In this document: piece by piece, positions 50,470-61,250 of the stretch
How the letters are laid out: each line of letters starts with the position of its first letter
How positions within the stretch are numbered: position 1 is the stretch's first letter
Source: Drosophila pseudoobscura
Lineage: Eukaryota > Arthropoda > Insecta > Diptera > Drosophilidae
DNA length: 64,000 bases
Assembly: GCF_009870125.1 (NCBI RefSeq)
Contig: NC_046679.1
Span: 10,106,001-10,170,000, forward strand
Direction: 5' to 3'
The notes under the pieces: model-generated
What the model was told of the DNA's origin: nothing
Database searches by the model: none
What the model saw: only the letters and a program-made list of their open reading frames with translations
Made by a program: the position numbers and the translations under genes

Positions 50470-51376
50470 CTAGGCTGGGCTCCCCTCTCCCACACATTTC
50501 CGATCCCTGACCCGGAACTTTTCGCACATATGGCAAAGCAGTTCCAGAATTCTGTGGAAGAGATATTAGAGATCATATTAGATTTGTTAGAATGTTAGAA
50601 AAAGATAGATAGACTTACAATGCTCTTTTGGAAAACTCGCAACTGCTGCATATCAGTTGGCTGCACATATTGCAGAATGCACTGCATTTTGTGCAGGTGA
50701 ACTCCGCGCAGGTGCTGCATGTAAGTTTGTCTGCATGGCAGCAGAGTGTTACAGCAGGAGCGTTGGATGGCGGTATACTGTTAGCCTTAGTCTTCTTTTT
50801 TAGCTCATACTTCTTTGATTGTATGTTGTTATAGAAATTTACACGATTTTTTCTCCCGCTGGTCCAATTGGAAGTAATTTCATTCGGAAATAACTCGGTT
50901 ATTTCATCTACAAGCTGGCGAGATTTTGACATCGTTAACTTTACATTTTGTTCAGAATAAAACGCCGTAATAGCTTTTCTGATTAACTTCCTGTCTCCAG
51001 GCGTCAATGGCTCCTTTTTAACTTTTTTTAAAACTGATTTACACTTGGCTTTAAGGAGAATCCCGTAAACGTTTATTATCAGCTCCACCGTCCGCACTGA
51101 CGACACGCTGGCTACGTCGTGCCTTGGGGTTACAATTCCACTCCATTCTCCTATTTCGGAGTCTGAGCCAGAGTCGTCTTTTGGTGGCGGTTTAGGTGGT
51201 GGAGGCATTGTTTTGATATGATGATCTGGATTTGGGGAGGGAGTTTGTGGAGGCGGACTATTAGGTGTCTTTGGTGGACTATTAGGTGGCTTTGGTGGAC
51301 TTTCGTGTTCGCTGACGTTTCTTTCTTTCGTTTTGTATCTCCTCCTTCCTCTGTAATCCACTCCCAAATTGTGCAT
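50470..51376 (-). CDS. Orphan protein with five C-terminal CxxC knuckles; two exons, 5' end uncertain
   Basis: Exons 51376-50619 and 50551-50470 join across a 67-nt intron (GCATT|GTAAGTC ... CTTCCACAG|AATTCTGG), giving 279 aa from the first in-frame ATG. From the N-terminus there is a basic stretch, then a Pro-rich segment of PPKPPNSPPKTP type, then an acidic patch DDSGSDSE. A folded segment at about residues 100-195 (ending FPNEITSNW ... NRVNFYNN) loosely recalls SAMD3-like proteins. The Cys-rich tail contains CSTC, CTKC, CNMC, CSSC and, only after splicing, CHMC. The last exon restores the fifth knuckle, which supports the splice. The open frame extends about 60 nt upstream without an ATG. 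Another coherent frame (MKCNATKLRMKME..., about 51622-51497) ends at a possible donor AAG|GTACGC, but its phase does not fit, so either an intron or a frameshift is unresolved. The function is unknown; possibly a transposon-encoded protein. Confidence 0.55.
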
Positions 51377-51950
51377 GTTACTTTCATCTTGGTGGCGCAA
51401 AGGTAAGCGAAGGAACAAGTTGATAGTGGGGTCACTTTACAGGATAGCTGTAAGCTAAATCGTTCGTTGGGGACAAGCGCGTACCTTAAACTGGTGTCGC
51501 CTTCGGACCTTGGGTCCTTGTAGAAGGCATTGTAGTAGTAGTAGCCTGGCACACTCATCCATAGTCTTTTGCTCCATCTTCATCCGCAGCTTGGTCGCGT
51601 TGCACTTCATATGGCATAGCCGGCAGGTTCTCTATTGCATTTTTAAAATCTTTAAAAGGGAGTGCTTGACGGCGTGCTTCCCTGCGGGGAGAATATGTAA
51701 CGTGCAACCACGATGTAGGCGAGATGGTCCTCTCAGCTTGAAGCGGCACGCTGTCAATTTTCCGGCTACTGGCTCGTCGGCCACGAGTGTGGTGTTCTTG
51801 TATATTTGCTCCTAAGCTGAGGCCTACCCTATTATTATTTTACATTTAATGCGTGTCAATAAGCCATTTGAAACCGGACGGAAAGCACAACACCAAAAAC
51901 GAAAGACAATAACTGCACTGGTGAACGGACAACGAAAAGAATTCCTCAGC
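51377..51950 (-). other. Probable upstream part of the orphan gene, frame unresolved
   Basis: Several coherent - strand frames overlap here. One reads ...FKNAIENLPAMPYEVQ and stops at about 51555. One begins MKCNATKLRMKMEQ at about 51622 and runs to a candidate donor near 51497. One begins MSVPGYYYYNAFYK at 51558 and runs into the Pro-rich region out of frame. A -1 shift between the last frame and the 279-aa frame would join them. This could be spliced leader exons, a recoding site or an accumulated frameshift. Confidence 0.3.
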
Positions 51951-53700
51951 TGTTCATGAGGAGTGATGTTCGCCCACCCTACCTTGGTCTTGTTGTGCCC
52001 GATAGCCCATGATTTGTTACAAGACCCCTTTTATTATGCGAGACCTACAGGGGCTTGCTGCAGGAGATCAAACACTATTGCTTCTACTCACACATTATAA
52101 CGTTTATTCATTGCTTATGACTAAAATTTGTGATCCCCTGTAATTTAATGTACTCATCAGCTTCTCCCTTCCCCGAGTATTGGCTACGACTTAATTTTAA
52201 ATAAGTTGAGTAAAGTACTGTAAATAAATATGAAGTTTAGGCTAGATATGAGAGGGAACAGATGATTTCAATAGGAGTGAAAGCAAAAGAAATGTAAGAA
52301 AATTTTATGTGAGCATTCGCTGGGCATAGCGATCCACCAAAAGAGAAGGTGTAATGTACGAGAGGCGTAGGGAAAAGAATCAAGAGGTGAACTTTTTGAT
52401 GCCCTCTCTTTTCATCCCACTAATTGGGTGCGCTCCCGTGGCGAACTTTCAGAGCATTCGCCCCACAAAAAGGTGGAAGATATTTTATTTATTCAATTAA
52501 AACGACTTACAGGAACCTCCATCGACGAAGCGCTTCCGATTTGGGCCCCTGAGAAGTTTGAAAAAAAAGAAGAACACACACAATTCGCACACACAAAAAA
52601 ATGAGATGACGACTGAGTGGCTCAGGCAGATCGAGTTAATTTTAACGGTGATTGTCTATCTCTTTTCTTCCCGTCCCTCACGCCGCCTTACATTCCTCTG
52701 CGCTCAGTTTTGCATTCCTCTGTGCAGATCAGCGGCGCTTATCGGGCACCGGTATGTGGGGGCTCGCCCGCAGCGGCAAAGTTAGGTGGAGAGAGATAGA
52801 AAGGGATAGAGAGCTAAAGAAGCCTAAATGAAGAGGGAGAATAAAATCCCCCGGGTAAAAATGCTTAGAGCATATGACTATGTTACGTTATTTGTTTCTT
52901 ATATTTGCTATTTTTTTTGGTTATTTTGAACTGGGCTGGCCTTCTGTGAGAAATTTCTAATTCGATCTGCCACTATTTGCCGCCACTGCAGAACACTTTT
53001 TTTTCCTTTGCCTCCTCCCCTGCGCACGGGGTATGGACGCATACGCGGAGCGATGATAAAGCCGACGCGGCTGCCGTCTGCCGGGCACTAGTTGGTCTCT
53101 CCTCTCTGGCTCGCCGAATTGCTCCAAGGCGACGACCCAAAGCTCCGGCGAATTCCTACGAATTTCAGCTGGTGGTCGTGGAAGACGAGCCTCCTCCAAT
53201 TTAAAACCTGGGGAAATTTGCACCCACAGAACACCTTTATACACTTTCGCTAGGCTGTCTTTTTTTCTCAACTTACCCAAACGGGTGACCCGTCGAAAGG
53301 GTGTATCGAAGAGGTTTCACTAATCACCGCCTCCTGCCTGGGCTACTTTTCACTTGTTATTGAATTTAGATGGTTTTTTCTCCTTTTTTTTTTTTTTTGA
53401 ATATTCAAATACGGCTGCCACTATAGAGGACACTTGGTGAACAAAATCCAATGCTGTCGACCAGGCTTGGAATCCCGCAATGGCGTCCCATGCCATCTAT
53501 TTATAGCCTTTCATCTTGTCCGACTTCGACTTCGAACTCGCTCTCCTTTCGACGAGGAAGTCTGACCTGGCTCTGACCCACTCTCTGATCCCAGGCCCTC
53601 TTGGCCGACTGTTAAAGAGAATTTGTCTTGCCTCTCGTTAGACGGTGCCTAATTTTCGGCGGACCCCAAAAACCCTAGGCCTCCTAGGTTGCTTACTTGT
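51951..53700. other. Unrecognised non-coding or transposon-derived stretch
   Basis: No frame over 110 codons has recognisable domains. A CTATTTATAGCC TATA-like sequence lies at about 53498, and long pyrimidine runs lie near 52660-52720 and 53380. It separates the orphan gene from the arrow fragment. The base composition is mixed, unlike the simple-repeat intron to the left. Confidence 0.3.
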
Positions 53701-53721
53701 TCTTTCCTTTAAGGTCTATCA

Positions 53722-54570
53722 CATTGATTCACTTGCCATGGGCATAGTAGACTGTTGTAGTCGGACTGTTGGTCCAGGGACAGCGCCGTGACTCCTTCCA
53801 GCTTGTAGGCCAGCTCCACACGCTCATTGCCTTCGAATCGGGCCCGAATGATGGCCTGATGGCTGCTGACATCTGTCCAGAAGAGCAAACGCTTCATGGC
53901 ATGCACGGCAATGTTGCGAGGCTTCTCCGAATCTCCGGTATCGTTGACGCCTACGGATTCACCCAGGAAGCTAAAAGAGTTAACGCTTTGGGAACACAAT
54001 TGTGCGGATGAATCGGAGAGAGAGAGAGAGATTCACCTTGTCACGTTAATGCTGTTGGAGTAGGAGCAGGTCCAGAAGAGCAGCCGCCCAATGATGTCGA
54101 TTGCAATGTCGAACGGCTGTCCGGAGTTGGCCAAGAGGCTCACCTTTGTGCCATTTGTCAGAGAACGCTTGATGCTGTGAAAGAAGGATTAGGGGTATTA
54201 GGGACACCGCGCTCAGCTTCTGCTAATCCTCCTTACCCAGTAAATGCAATGCGAGATCGGATCATAGTCCACGGCGCGGATATTCTTGCCGCACACTGGC
54301 AGCGGCACATTCGAGCAGTCTGTCGTGTTCGGCAGCAGTCGGCCAAAGCTGTGCCTCTGGCTGCAGATGATGTAGTTCTTGCAGGAGACCCCGTCCTTGG
54401 CCAGCTGGTAGTGGGTGGGGCAGGCACAGGTCATGCCCCGTCTGCGGGCTGGGCCACGCACAGGTGGGAGCAGCTCCCGATGTTGATCTTGCACGTATTA
54501 GCCCCACCTGTCGCTTGTCGTTGCACTATGAAATTCGTCTTCTGGTGGCTGAGGCAGGGAGTAGTGGGCC
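53722..54570 (-). pseudogene. arr-like: Fragment of the LRP5/6 homologue arrow, introns retained, frame broken
   Basis: Arrow is the Wnt/Wingless co-receptor, with YWTD beta-propellers separated by EGF modules. From the 5' end the fragment shows an EGF-like piece (CKINIGSCSHLCVAQP / GMTCACPTHYQLAKDGVSC), then IRAVDYDPISHCIYW. A 62-nt intron remnant lies at 54175-54236, followed by an exon at 54174-54037 (GRLLFWTCSYSNSINV). A 66-nt intron at 54036-53971 has good borders, and the last exon starts at 53970 (GESVGVNDTGDSEKPRNIAVHAMKRL cut here as two motifs: GESVGVNDTG and RNIAVHAMKRLLFWTD). Breaks are a frameshift between VAQP and MTCACP, loss of the usual VDGR after IYW with an out-of-phase junction, and a frameshift after LDQQSD followed by a stop. 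Retained introns indicate duplication at the DNA level, not retroposition. Confidence 0.85.
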
Positions 54571-54679
54571 ACAACTTCGCCAAAGGACGCCGCTGGTCGT
54601 TTCGGCATCGCTGCAGACTCTGTGGCTCGACTTTAACTGTAAATGCGAAGAAGATGGAAAGCACGGAATAGCCGTGGAA

Positions 54680-54970
54680 CAGCGGCTGTTTTTGGGGAGT
54701 GCCCTGTGACATCAGGACTTACTGTCATTTGAAGCCACTGTAGGCAGACGCACAAGGCACTTTTGTTCATACAACAGTAGCATAAACAAACGAGTATCGT
54801 TCCAATTGCTCAATTCTTTATTCCGTCGAATATTCCCAGCTATATAGAACATTTAGCCATGCCCACATAATTTTATACGATTGATGAATCAATTTTCTAC
54901 TTAACTGGCTTATTTTTAATACATGCTTTTTTTGTATTTTGCTTAAAAAAAGGTTTTAGCGAAAAAGGTC
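54680..54970 (+). repeat. Direct repeat copy B (about 285 bp)
   Basis: Second copy of the 47690-47979 sequence in the same orientation, 7 kb away, directly beside the arrow fragment. A third, more diverged partial copy of its 3' two-thirds (starting ATCGTTCCAATTGTTCAATT) follows in tandem at about 55005-55190, so the unit has a tandem tendency. Confidence 0.9.
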
Positions 54971-55004
54971 AAACAAATGAAACGTAATAAAACGTAAGAG
55001 AAAA

Positions 55005-55190
55005 ATCGTTCCAATTGTTCAATTTCCTTATTCCGTTGAATAATGCTGCCTAACTAAAACCATTAGCTCTGCCCACATAATTTTAGACCATTAATGAATA
55101 AATTGTCTACCTGATTGACTACTTTTAAGTACTCTCTTTTATTGTATAGTGTATAAAACAAGGTTTAGGCAAAAAAGGTCAACAAAAAAA
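55005..55190 (+). repeat. Diverged partial copy of the same repeat
   Basis: It aligns with the second part of copies A and B: ATCGTTCCAATTG, CTTATTCCGTTGAATA, GCCCACATAATTTTA, GGTTTAGGC and AAAAAAGGTC are in the same order. It is clearly older than the A/B pair. A related piece, TCCATACAAATTGAATGT, occurs at about 47584 and 55612. Confidence 0.7.
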
Positions 55191-56440
55191 CAGTGGCAAC
55201 GTAAGTGAGTATGAAATGTCACGTCAACCGGAATTTGGGCTCAGCTATACCCTATTTCGTTGATATATATGAAGAAACTGGTTTTCCAAGCTGTTTTAAA
55301 ACGTAATTAATATAGAAATTATCTCAGATTGTTATGTTTTAGACATATTAATGCATATGATTAGGGTATTGTAAATATATCTCGATCCCGATACCCATTC
55401 TTGGTTTCTGTGAGAAGAACACTACCTTCAAAATGTCGTTGAAATACCTTTAAAACGGAGACTGACTAGTTTTGGCCTATATTGGTGCATTAGATAACAA
55501 ACATTTCCTCCATTCTAGATCATCCATTTCCCCAGGGTATTCAAAATGTTGCTGAATCCGCGCCATGTTGAGAAACAATGCTGCTCGATTTCACGGCACA
55601 TGAGTCTGGTCCATACAAATTGAATGTTGCCAGCAACATAAGACGTAAGAAAACGTAAGTGAGGATGGAATGCGCCGTAAGTGAGGATGGAATGTAAGGG
55701 ACATTGTTGAGGGGAAAAAGGACATAGAAAATCGCGACAGCTGATTGCTGGTGGTGGTGGTTCCTCTATACTGTTGTCGAATGTCACTCTGACAGAAGCT
55801 CGCCGCTTTATATCGTTATCGATTTGTCACTCGACAAAAGCTGAAATGTATGGTATAAAATTGATGTAAAAGTACAGTGCCGCCATCTAGTGGACTTGTT
55901 TTGGATAGATTCATTTATCAATATCATCCCTGCGAGGCAGTTCAAAAGTAAGCGGGAAAAATTCAAAAGTGCTCATGAAAATAAAAGAAGGTACAAGGTT
56001 TGTGGACTTTGGACTTACCTTGTCCCTTCCCTACAAACGACCATAAAAAACCCTTAAGAGCATTCTTTGCCTGCCGTATGCTTTTTGGTTAAACATTTCT
56101 CATAATCGCCTACGAGTGCGAGGCTTTCTCGTCTATATTTTCTCGCACAGTTTCCAACAGATCAATCACTCAACACCCTCACAGATAGACGACTCCCATA
56201 GATTTTGTGAAATGGAGCAGGAAACATTGGAACATCATTGAGATCTTCTACATAATCCTACTGGCCGGTACAAATGATAAAGAAAGATACAAAGATCATA
56301 AACATAACACGAATTATAAAGATGATAAAGAATAGAAGGATATTTGGATGTTGTAAAGTTTTCGTAATGCAGAAAGTAAGTACTTTCGGCCCTATAAAGA
56401 CTTTTCCTTCGGTATATCAGAACGCTAAGAAAACAAGTAT
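55191..56440. other. AT-rich non-coding spacer
   Basis: No coding sequence is supported. A short repeated phrase, GTAAGTGAGGATGGAATG, occurs twice in tandem at about 55650-55695, and a fragment of the direct-repeat family (CCATACAAATTGAATGTTG) lies at 55612. ATCGTTATCGAT at about 55812 resembles DRE-type sites. Nothing else is recognised. Confidence 0.4.
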
Positions 56441-56443
56441 TTT

Positions 56444-57854
56444 TATACCCGATACTCAAAATGAGTTTAGGGGTATATTAGATTTGTGGTGTAAATGGAT
56501 GTGTGAAAGGTCCAAAGGAAGCGTTTCCAACCCCATAAAGCATATATGTATATTCTTGATCAGCATCAATAGCCGAATCGATTGAGCCCTGTCTGTCTGT
56601 CCGACTGTCCGTCCGTCTGTCCGTCTGTACGTCCCTATGAGAGCCCGATGCTCAAAGACTATAAGAGCAAGATCAACTTCTTGTGTGATATGTAACTGTT
56701 AGAAGTGTATTTCAAAACTTCGTCCCGCCCCATTTCGCCCCCATAAAGGACCAAGATTTGTGGAGATAACCAAAAACAGATTAAAAATTTGGTTTTAAAA
56801 TTTCTCCCCACCCCTTTCCGCCTTCGCAAATGACGAAAATCTGTGGCATCCACAATTTCGGAGATACGGGAAAATTAAAAACGCACAATCATAGAGAATG
56901 ACCGTATCTACCAGATTGTTGAATCTTGATCAGATCGCATTATTATTATAGCCAACAGTAAGAAATCAATTTTCGGTCGTTACGCAGTGCCCGACGACAT
57001 GTCTCTGTCTCTCTCGCACGCAATTTTTTTCGTTCAATGTTAACGCCGTCTGACGGAGGAGAGCGAAATTTTGAGATATACGTTTTATAGTGAGATCTAA
57101 CAGGAGTGCGGATACTAAATTTGGTTACTCTAGCCATAATAGTCTCTGAGATTTGTGAATATCCCCAGATTTGCATCCTTTGCGGGGGCGGAAGGGGAAG
57201 GGGGGGCGGAAGGGGGTGTGGCGAAATTTCGAAGCAAACTCGTCTCGGTCCGATATATTAGGAGTGTGGATACAAAATTTAGTTGCTCTAGCTTTAATAG
57301 TCTCTGAGATCTAGGCGCTAATGTTTTACTCTAAGCAAAGCCGCCTATGCTACGTGTGTGTTAGAGAGAGACAGGGCGAGAAAAATAAAATTGTTTTCTT
57401 GATGCTGGCTATAATAATAAAACTATCCAATTTAGATTCTGCAGTCTAAAAGATATGGCCATTCTCTACGATTCTGCGTTTTTGGTATCGTATCTTTAAA
57501 AATGTGGATGCCACAGATTTTCGCCCTTTGTGGGGGCGGAAGTGGGCGGGGCAAAGTTTTGAAATATTTTTGTAGCAGTGACATATCACAGAAGTCTGGA
57601 TCCAAAACATCGTTGCTCTAGCTCTTATAGTCTTTGAGCACTATGCGCTGAAGGGGACGGACAGACGGACGGATGGACAGACGGACGGACCGCCAGTCGG
57701 ACAGACAGACATGGCTCAATCGACTCGGCTATTAATGCTGATTAAGAATATATATACTTTATGGGGTCGGAAACGATTCCTTCTGGACGTTACACACATC
57801 CACTTTTACCATAAATCTAATATACCCCAATACTCATTTTGAGTATCGGGTATA
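56444..57854. mobile_element. 1.4 kb inverted-repeat (foldback/MITE-like) element
   Basis: The ends are inverted copies: TATACCCGATACTCAAAATG at 56444 and its complement ending at 57854. The arms are imperfect but collinear for roughly 500 bp (about 56444-57010 and 57330-57854). Both contain the GTCTGTCCGTCCG tract, CTCAAAGACTATAAGAGC and ATCTGTGGCATCCACA. The centre carries internal near-direct repeats (AATAGTCTCTGAGAT at about 57140 and 57297). No transposase frame is present, so it is non-autonomous. The flanks do not show an unambiguous target duplication longer than TA/ATA. Confidence 0.85.
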
Positions 57855-60800
57855 ATAAATAATTTTTTCCTTAAATTATATTGTATTGAACTCTAAAAAC
57901 TGTATCTAGCTTTTTAAATTTCTGTTAATTGTTAATGTTCTAGTCATGTCCTACAGAAGTGCGGGTTGATTCATCATTAGATGAGGTAGACTTTTCAGCC
58001 TAATCGAATCAAAATAAAAATGATATTCAAAATAGCTGGCCCAATCGTCGAATCTAATAGATGGCCAAACACGAGCCTCCAAAAGCTGGGCAGAACACGT
58101 TTTGTTGGCAGCACCTCCAACGCCAAAGCGAGGGGTGGAGGGGGGAAAGCAAAGCGAAAGCCAACCGAAGCAAACGTGCTCCCGAGCTCCCAAACGAAAG
58201 ACTCAAGACACGAACTCGAGCCATGGGACTGGGTACTGGGTACTGGAAAAGCAACAGAATGAGAATGAGAAAAGCAAAAAGCAAACAGCCACAGCAGAGC
58301 AGAGCTGGAAAAAGAAAGTGCAAGTGGACGCGGATGCTTAAGTATTCCGTCAGCGGTGTCTGTATCTGTATCTGTATCTGTATCTGTGTCTGGTTTATTT
58401 TGTTCTCCTTGTGTCTGTGTGTGTGTGTGTGTTGCCCCCGCCGCAGCAGCGGAAGGTAGGCCAGGCGCAAGACCAAGACCAAGACCGAGACCGAGACCGA
58501 GACCCACTGCTAGATCGAGCGTCAAAGCCAAAACCAAAGCCGAATCCAAGAGCGCGTTGGCGATGACGAAGCCAGCAGCAGCAGCAGCAGCGGAGGCAGA
58601 GGCAGAGGCAGCAACGGTGACGGTGACGGCAACGTCGCTGCTTGACCTACATCCAGGGGCTCTGCTCCATACAATCAGAATGTTTCATGTTTCGATTTTA
58701 TTATTTTTATTTTCTGTTTCTCTTTTTCGTGTATCTTTTCGATTTGCTGGTCAGCAACGGACGCTGCTGCCCATTGTATGATGATGGTACATATGTGTGG
58801 TGTATGTGTGTATCTGTGTGCGCTTTGTTGTTGGTGTGAAGTTACTTTTTCTTTTCTTGCGGCTTTATTGCTCTCAATTGTTCGTGCTGGTGGCTGGCTG
58901 GTACTGTTACTGTTACTGGTAGGCCTATGAAAGATACTCGCACAAGAACCATTTATTTTGTTGGCATGACTTTCGAAAAAAAAAAAAACAAAAAAACATC
59001 ATTTTATATTTCACTCGCTTGTGGCTGGGAAAGGCAGATCCCATCTTGTGTGTGTCTCTTGAGCCAAACCCCTGCTACCCAAAGAACTACGAGTATCCAT
59101 CCATATCCAGGGCCATTAGAGCTGCTCCTGCACGCCTGTCAGATTTGCCACAGATATATGCTCGTATCTTCAGGCTGCCACTGCCACAGCCACAGCCACT
59201 GCCACTGCCACTGCCGCTCTGTTGCTGTTGCTGTCGGCAGCATGACATAAACTTTCGATTGTCTGCCCGTCACATAACTGTTACTTACTCGTCTTGTGCC
59301 CCAGCTGCCGCTCTCCATCCCGCTCTCGATCCACCATCCACCAGCCACCTCTTCTCCGATTCTTTTTTGGTTATTTCGTTTGGTCTTTTGGGCTTAAATG
59401 GGTAATTGGGTCAGGCCCCACGATGGCCGCTTTCGGGAAAGGCTTTTCAAACTCATTTCACTTAAAATTCTTTTGGCCTGGCTTAATGTTCGAGTGTATT
59501 TAGTCTTCTTCTCGGCTGCTGCTGCTGGCCCTTAGTCATGCGTTCTTTTACGAGACTTTATGAAATCACACCCAGAGAGATCTCTCTCTACTCTTTTTGA
59601 AAATTTACAACTTTCATGGCTTATTCTTTGGCTTTGGGGTGCTCTCTGGCTTAATGCGTTTGGCATCGTTTCTTTTTTTTCCTTCTTTTTTTCTTTCTTT
59701 TTGGTTCTTCGGGCGTTTTCTGACTCCGTCTTGGCGCGTCTTGTTAATAATTTTATGTTAATTATTAAAAAGTGAAAATACGATTTCTGGCTTTTGAGGT
59801 CTCGGCTTTTGGCTGCATTAATCATTTGGCCCAGCGATACAGATACATCTTTTTCGTATCTTTCTGTATCTTTGTTGAGAGTTTTCGTTGCGGTTCTGGG
59901 GCTGCTCTCAGGTTTATATAACCAACCGGGCTTCCAATTAAATCAATTAGCTCTGCTATTGTTGCTGGCCCCATCATTTGGCAATCAAAATCAAAATCAA
60001 AAGAGAAACAACAAAATATTCCGTTTCCATATTAGCATGTAAATACAAAAAAATTTGGTTTTAGGTTTTGGGTCTTGGGCCTATTAGATGGTTGGAAAGT
60101 CTCTGGGGCTGGCAGATGACACCATGATCGGGCAGTATTTCGAAACTCCATCTGTATCTGCATTCTGCTTCTTAGATGGGGAAAAGTGCACGTATTGAAG
60201 TGATTTATATCTCTCTATATATGTAACAGTCCCTTGGGTTTAGCATAAAACTTTCACCCATCAGCAGCAGCAGCGGACGCAGCAGAATTATCATCAATCG
60301 ATGGCATTGGGACCCATAGAATTGGTAGCGCTTTTACTTGGGACAATTCTTCGACAATTCTTTGAGCTGTGAGAAAAATCCACAAAGGAAATGGAAAAAA
60401 AACGCAGAACAAAGAGAGGCCTTATAGGCCTACTGTGTGAGCAGCGGCGGGCAATTCAATCGCGGCGGCGGCACAATCGTCTAGAGCCAGGGAAAATGTA
60501 CACCATGCGGTGTGTGGTGTATAGCAGACATCTTCTACATTAGAAAGTTTTTCCACAACTACAACGACAGTGCAGGCATCCGCAGCAGCAGCAGCAGCAG
60601 CAGGCAGAGGGGCAGCACCAGCATCAGCAAGAGCTAAGAAACAAAAGAAACAACTGTAAGTGTACAGAGAGCTCCCAAAAGATACTTAAAATGGAGCCTC
60701 CTGCTAAAGCCAGAGCCAGAGCTTGCAACGCTCACTGAGCATGGGGCAGGCAACTAAAGCAACTAAAGCAACTAAAGCAACTGGCAACAACAGATACTAA

Positions 60801-61250
60801 ATGCAGCCAGTGAAAGATTTCCAAATGCAACTACCGACTGCACTCGAGAAATACTGAAAGATAATTTCTGCTTTGCTGGCTGGCTGGCTGGCTGGATGGC
60901 TGGCTGGGGCTCCGTTGTTTGGGGGGCAATTAAAGTATAATTAAGAATCTAATGGAGTTTCACTCTCCTTGTGCGTAATTAGCCACAAAGAAAAGTAAAA
61001 ACTGAAGCCACACAATGGCTTCCATGGAAAGGCAAGCGCAAAAATAAAAATTGTGTCTGGCTGGAAACAAAGGCCACAAACAAACAACAAAAAATACGGT
61101 TTAAATTATATAATTATCAAAAAAATCTTGACAAAAATAGACGAAAGTTGTAATTTGCAACAAGCGCAAGCAAAACGGAAAGGAAGGGAAAGGCAAAGGC
61201 AAAGGCAAAGAAGGGAAAGGAAAGAAGAGAAGAGAAAGAAGCAACCGAAA
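57855..61250. other. Low-complexity non-coding region
   Basis: Contains TATCTG hexamer repeats (about 58358-58385), AGACCG repeats (about 58470-58502), GCA and GACGGT runs (about 58570-58630) and GGCT repeats (about 60876-60906). Open frames follow these repeats and have no recognisable domains. It is probably upstream regulatory DNA of the gene suggested at 62515. Confidence 0.45.

Noticed and set aside
51151..51558. 135-codon frame MSVPGYYYY... as the main orphan gene product
   Set aside because: Its second half reads the Pro-rich region out of frame into a His/Leu/Ile string and stops. The overlapping frame keeps the Pro, acidic and CxxC segments together and splices correctly.
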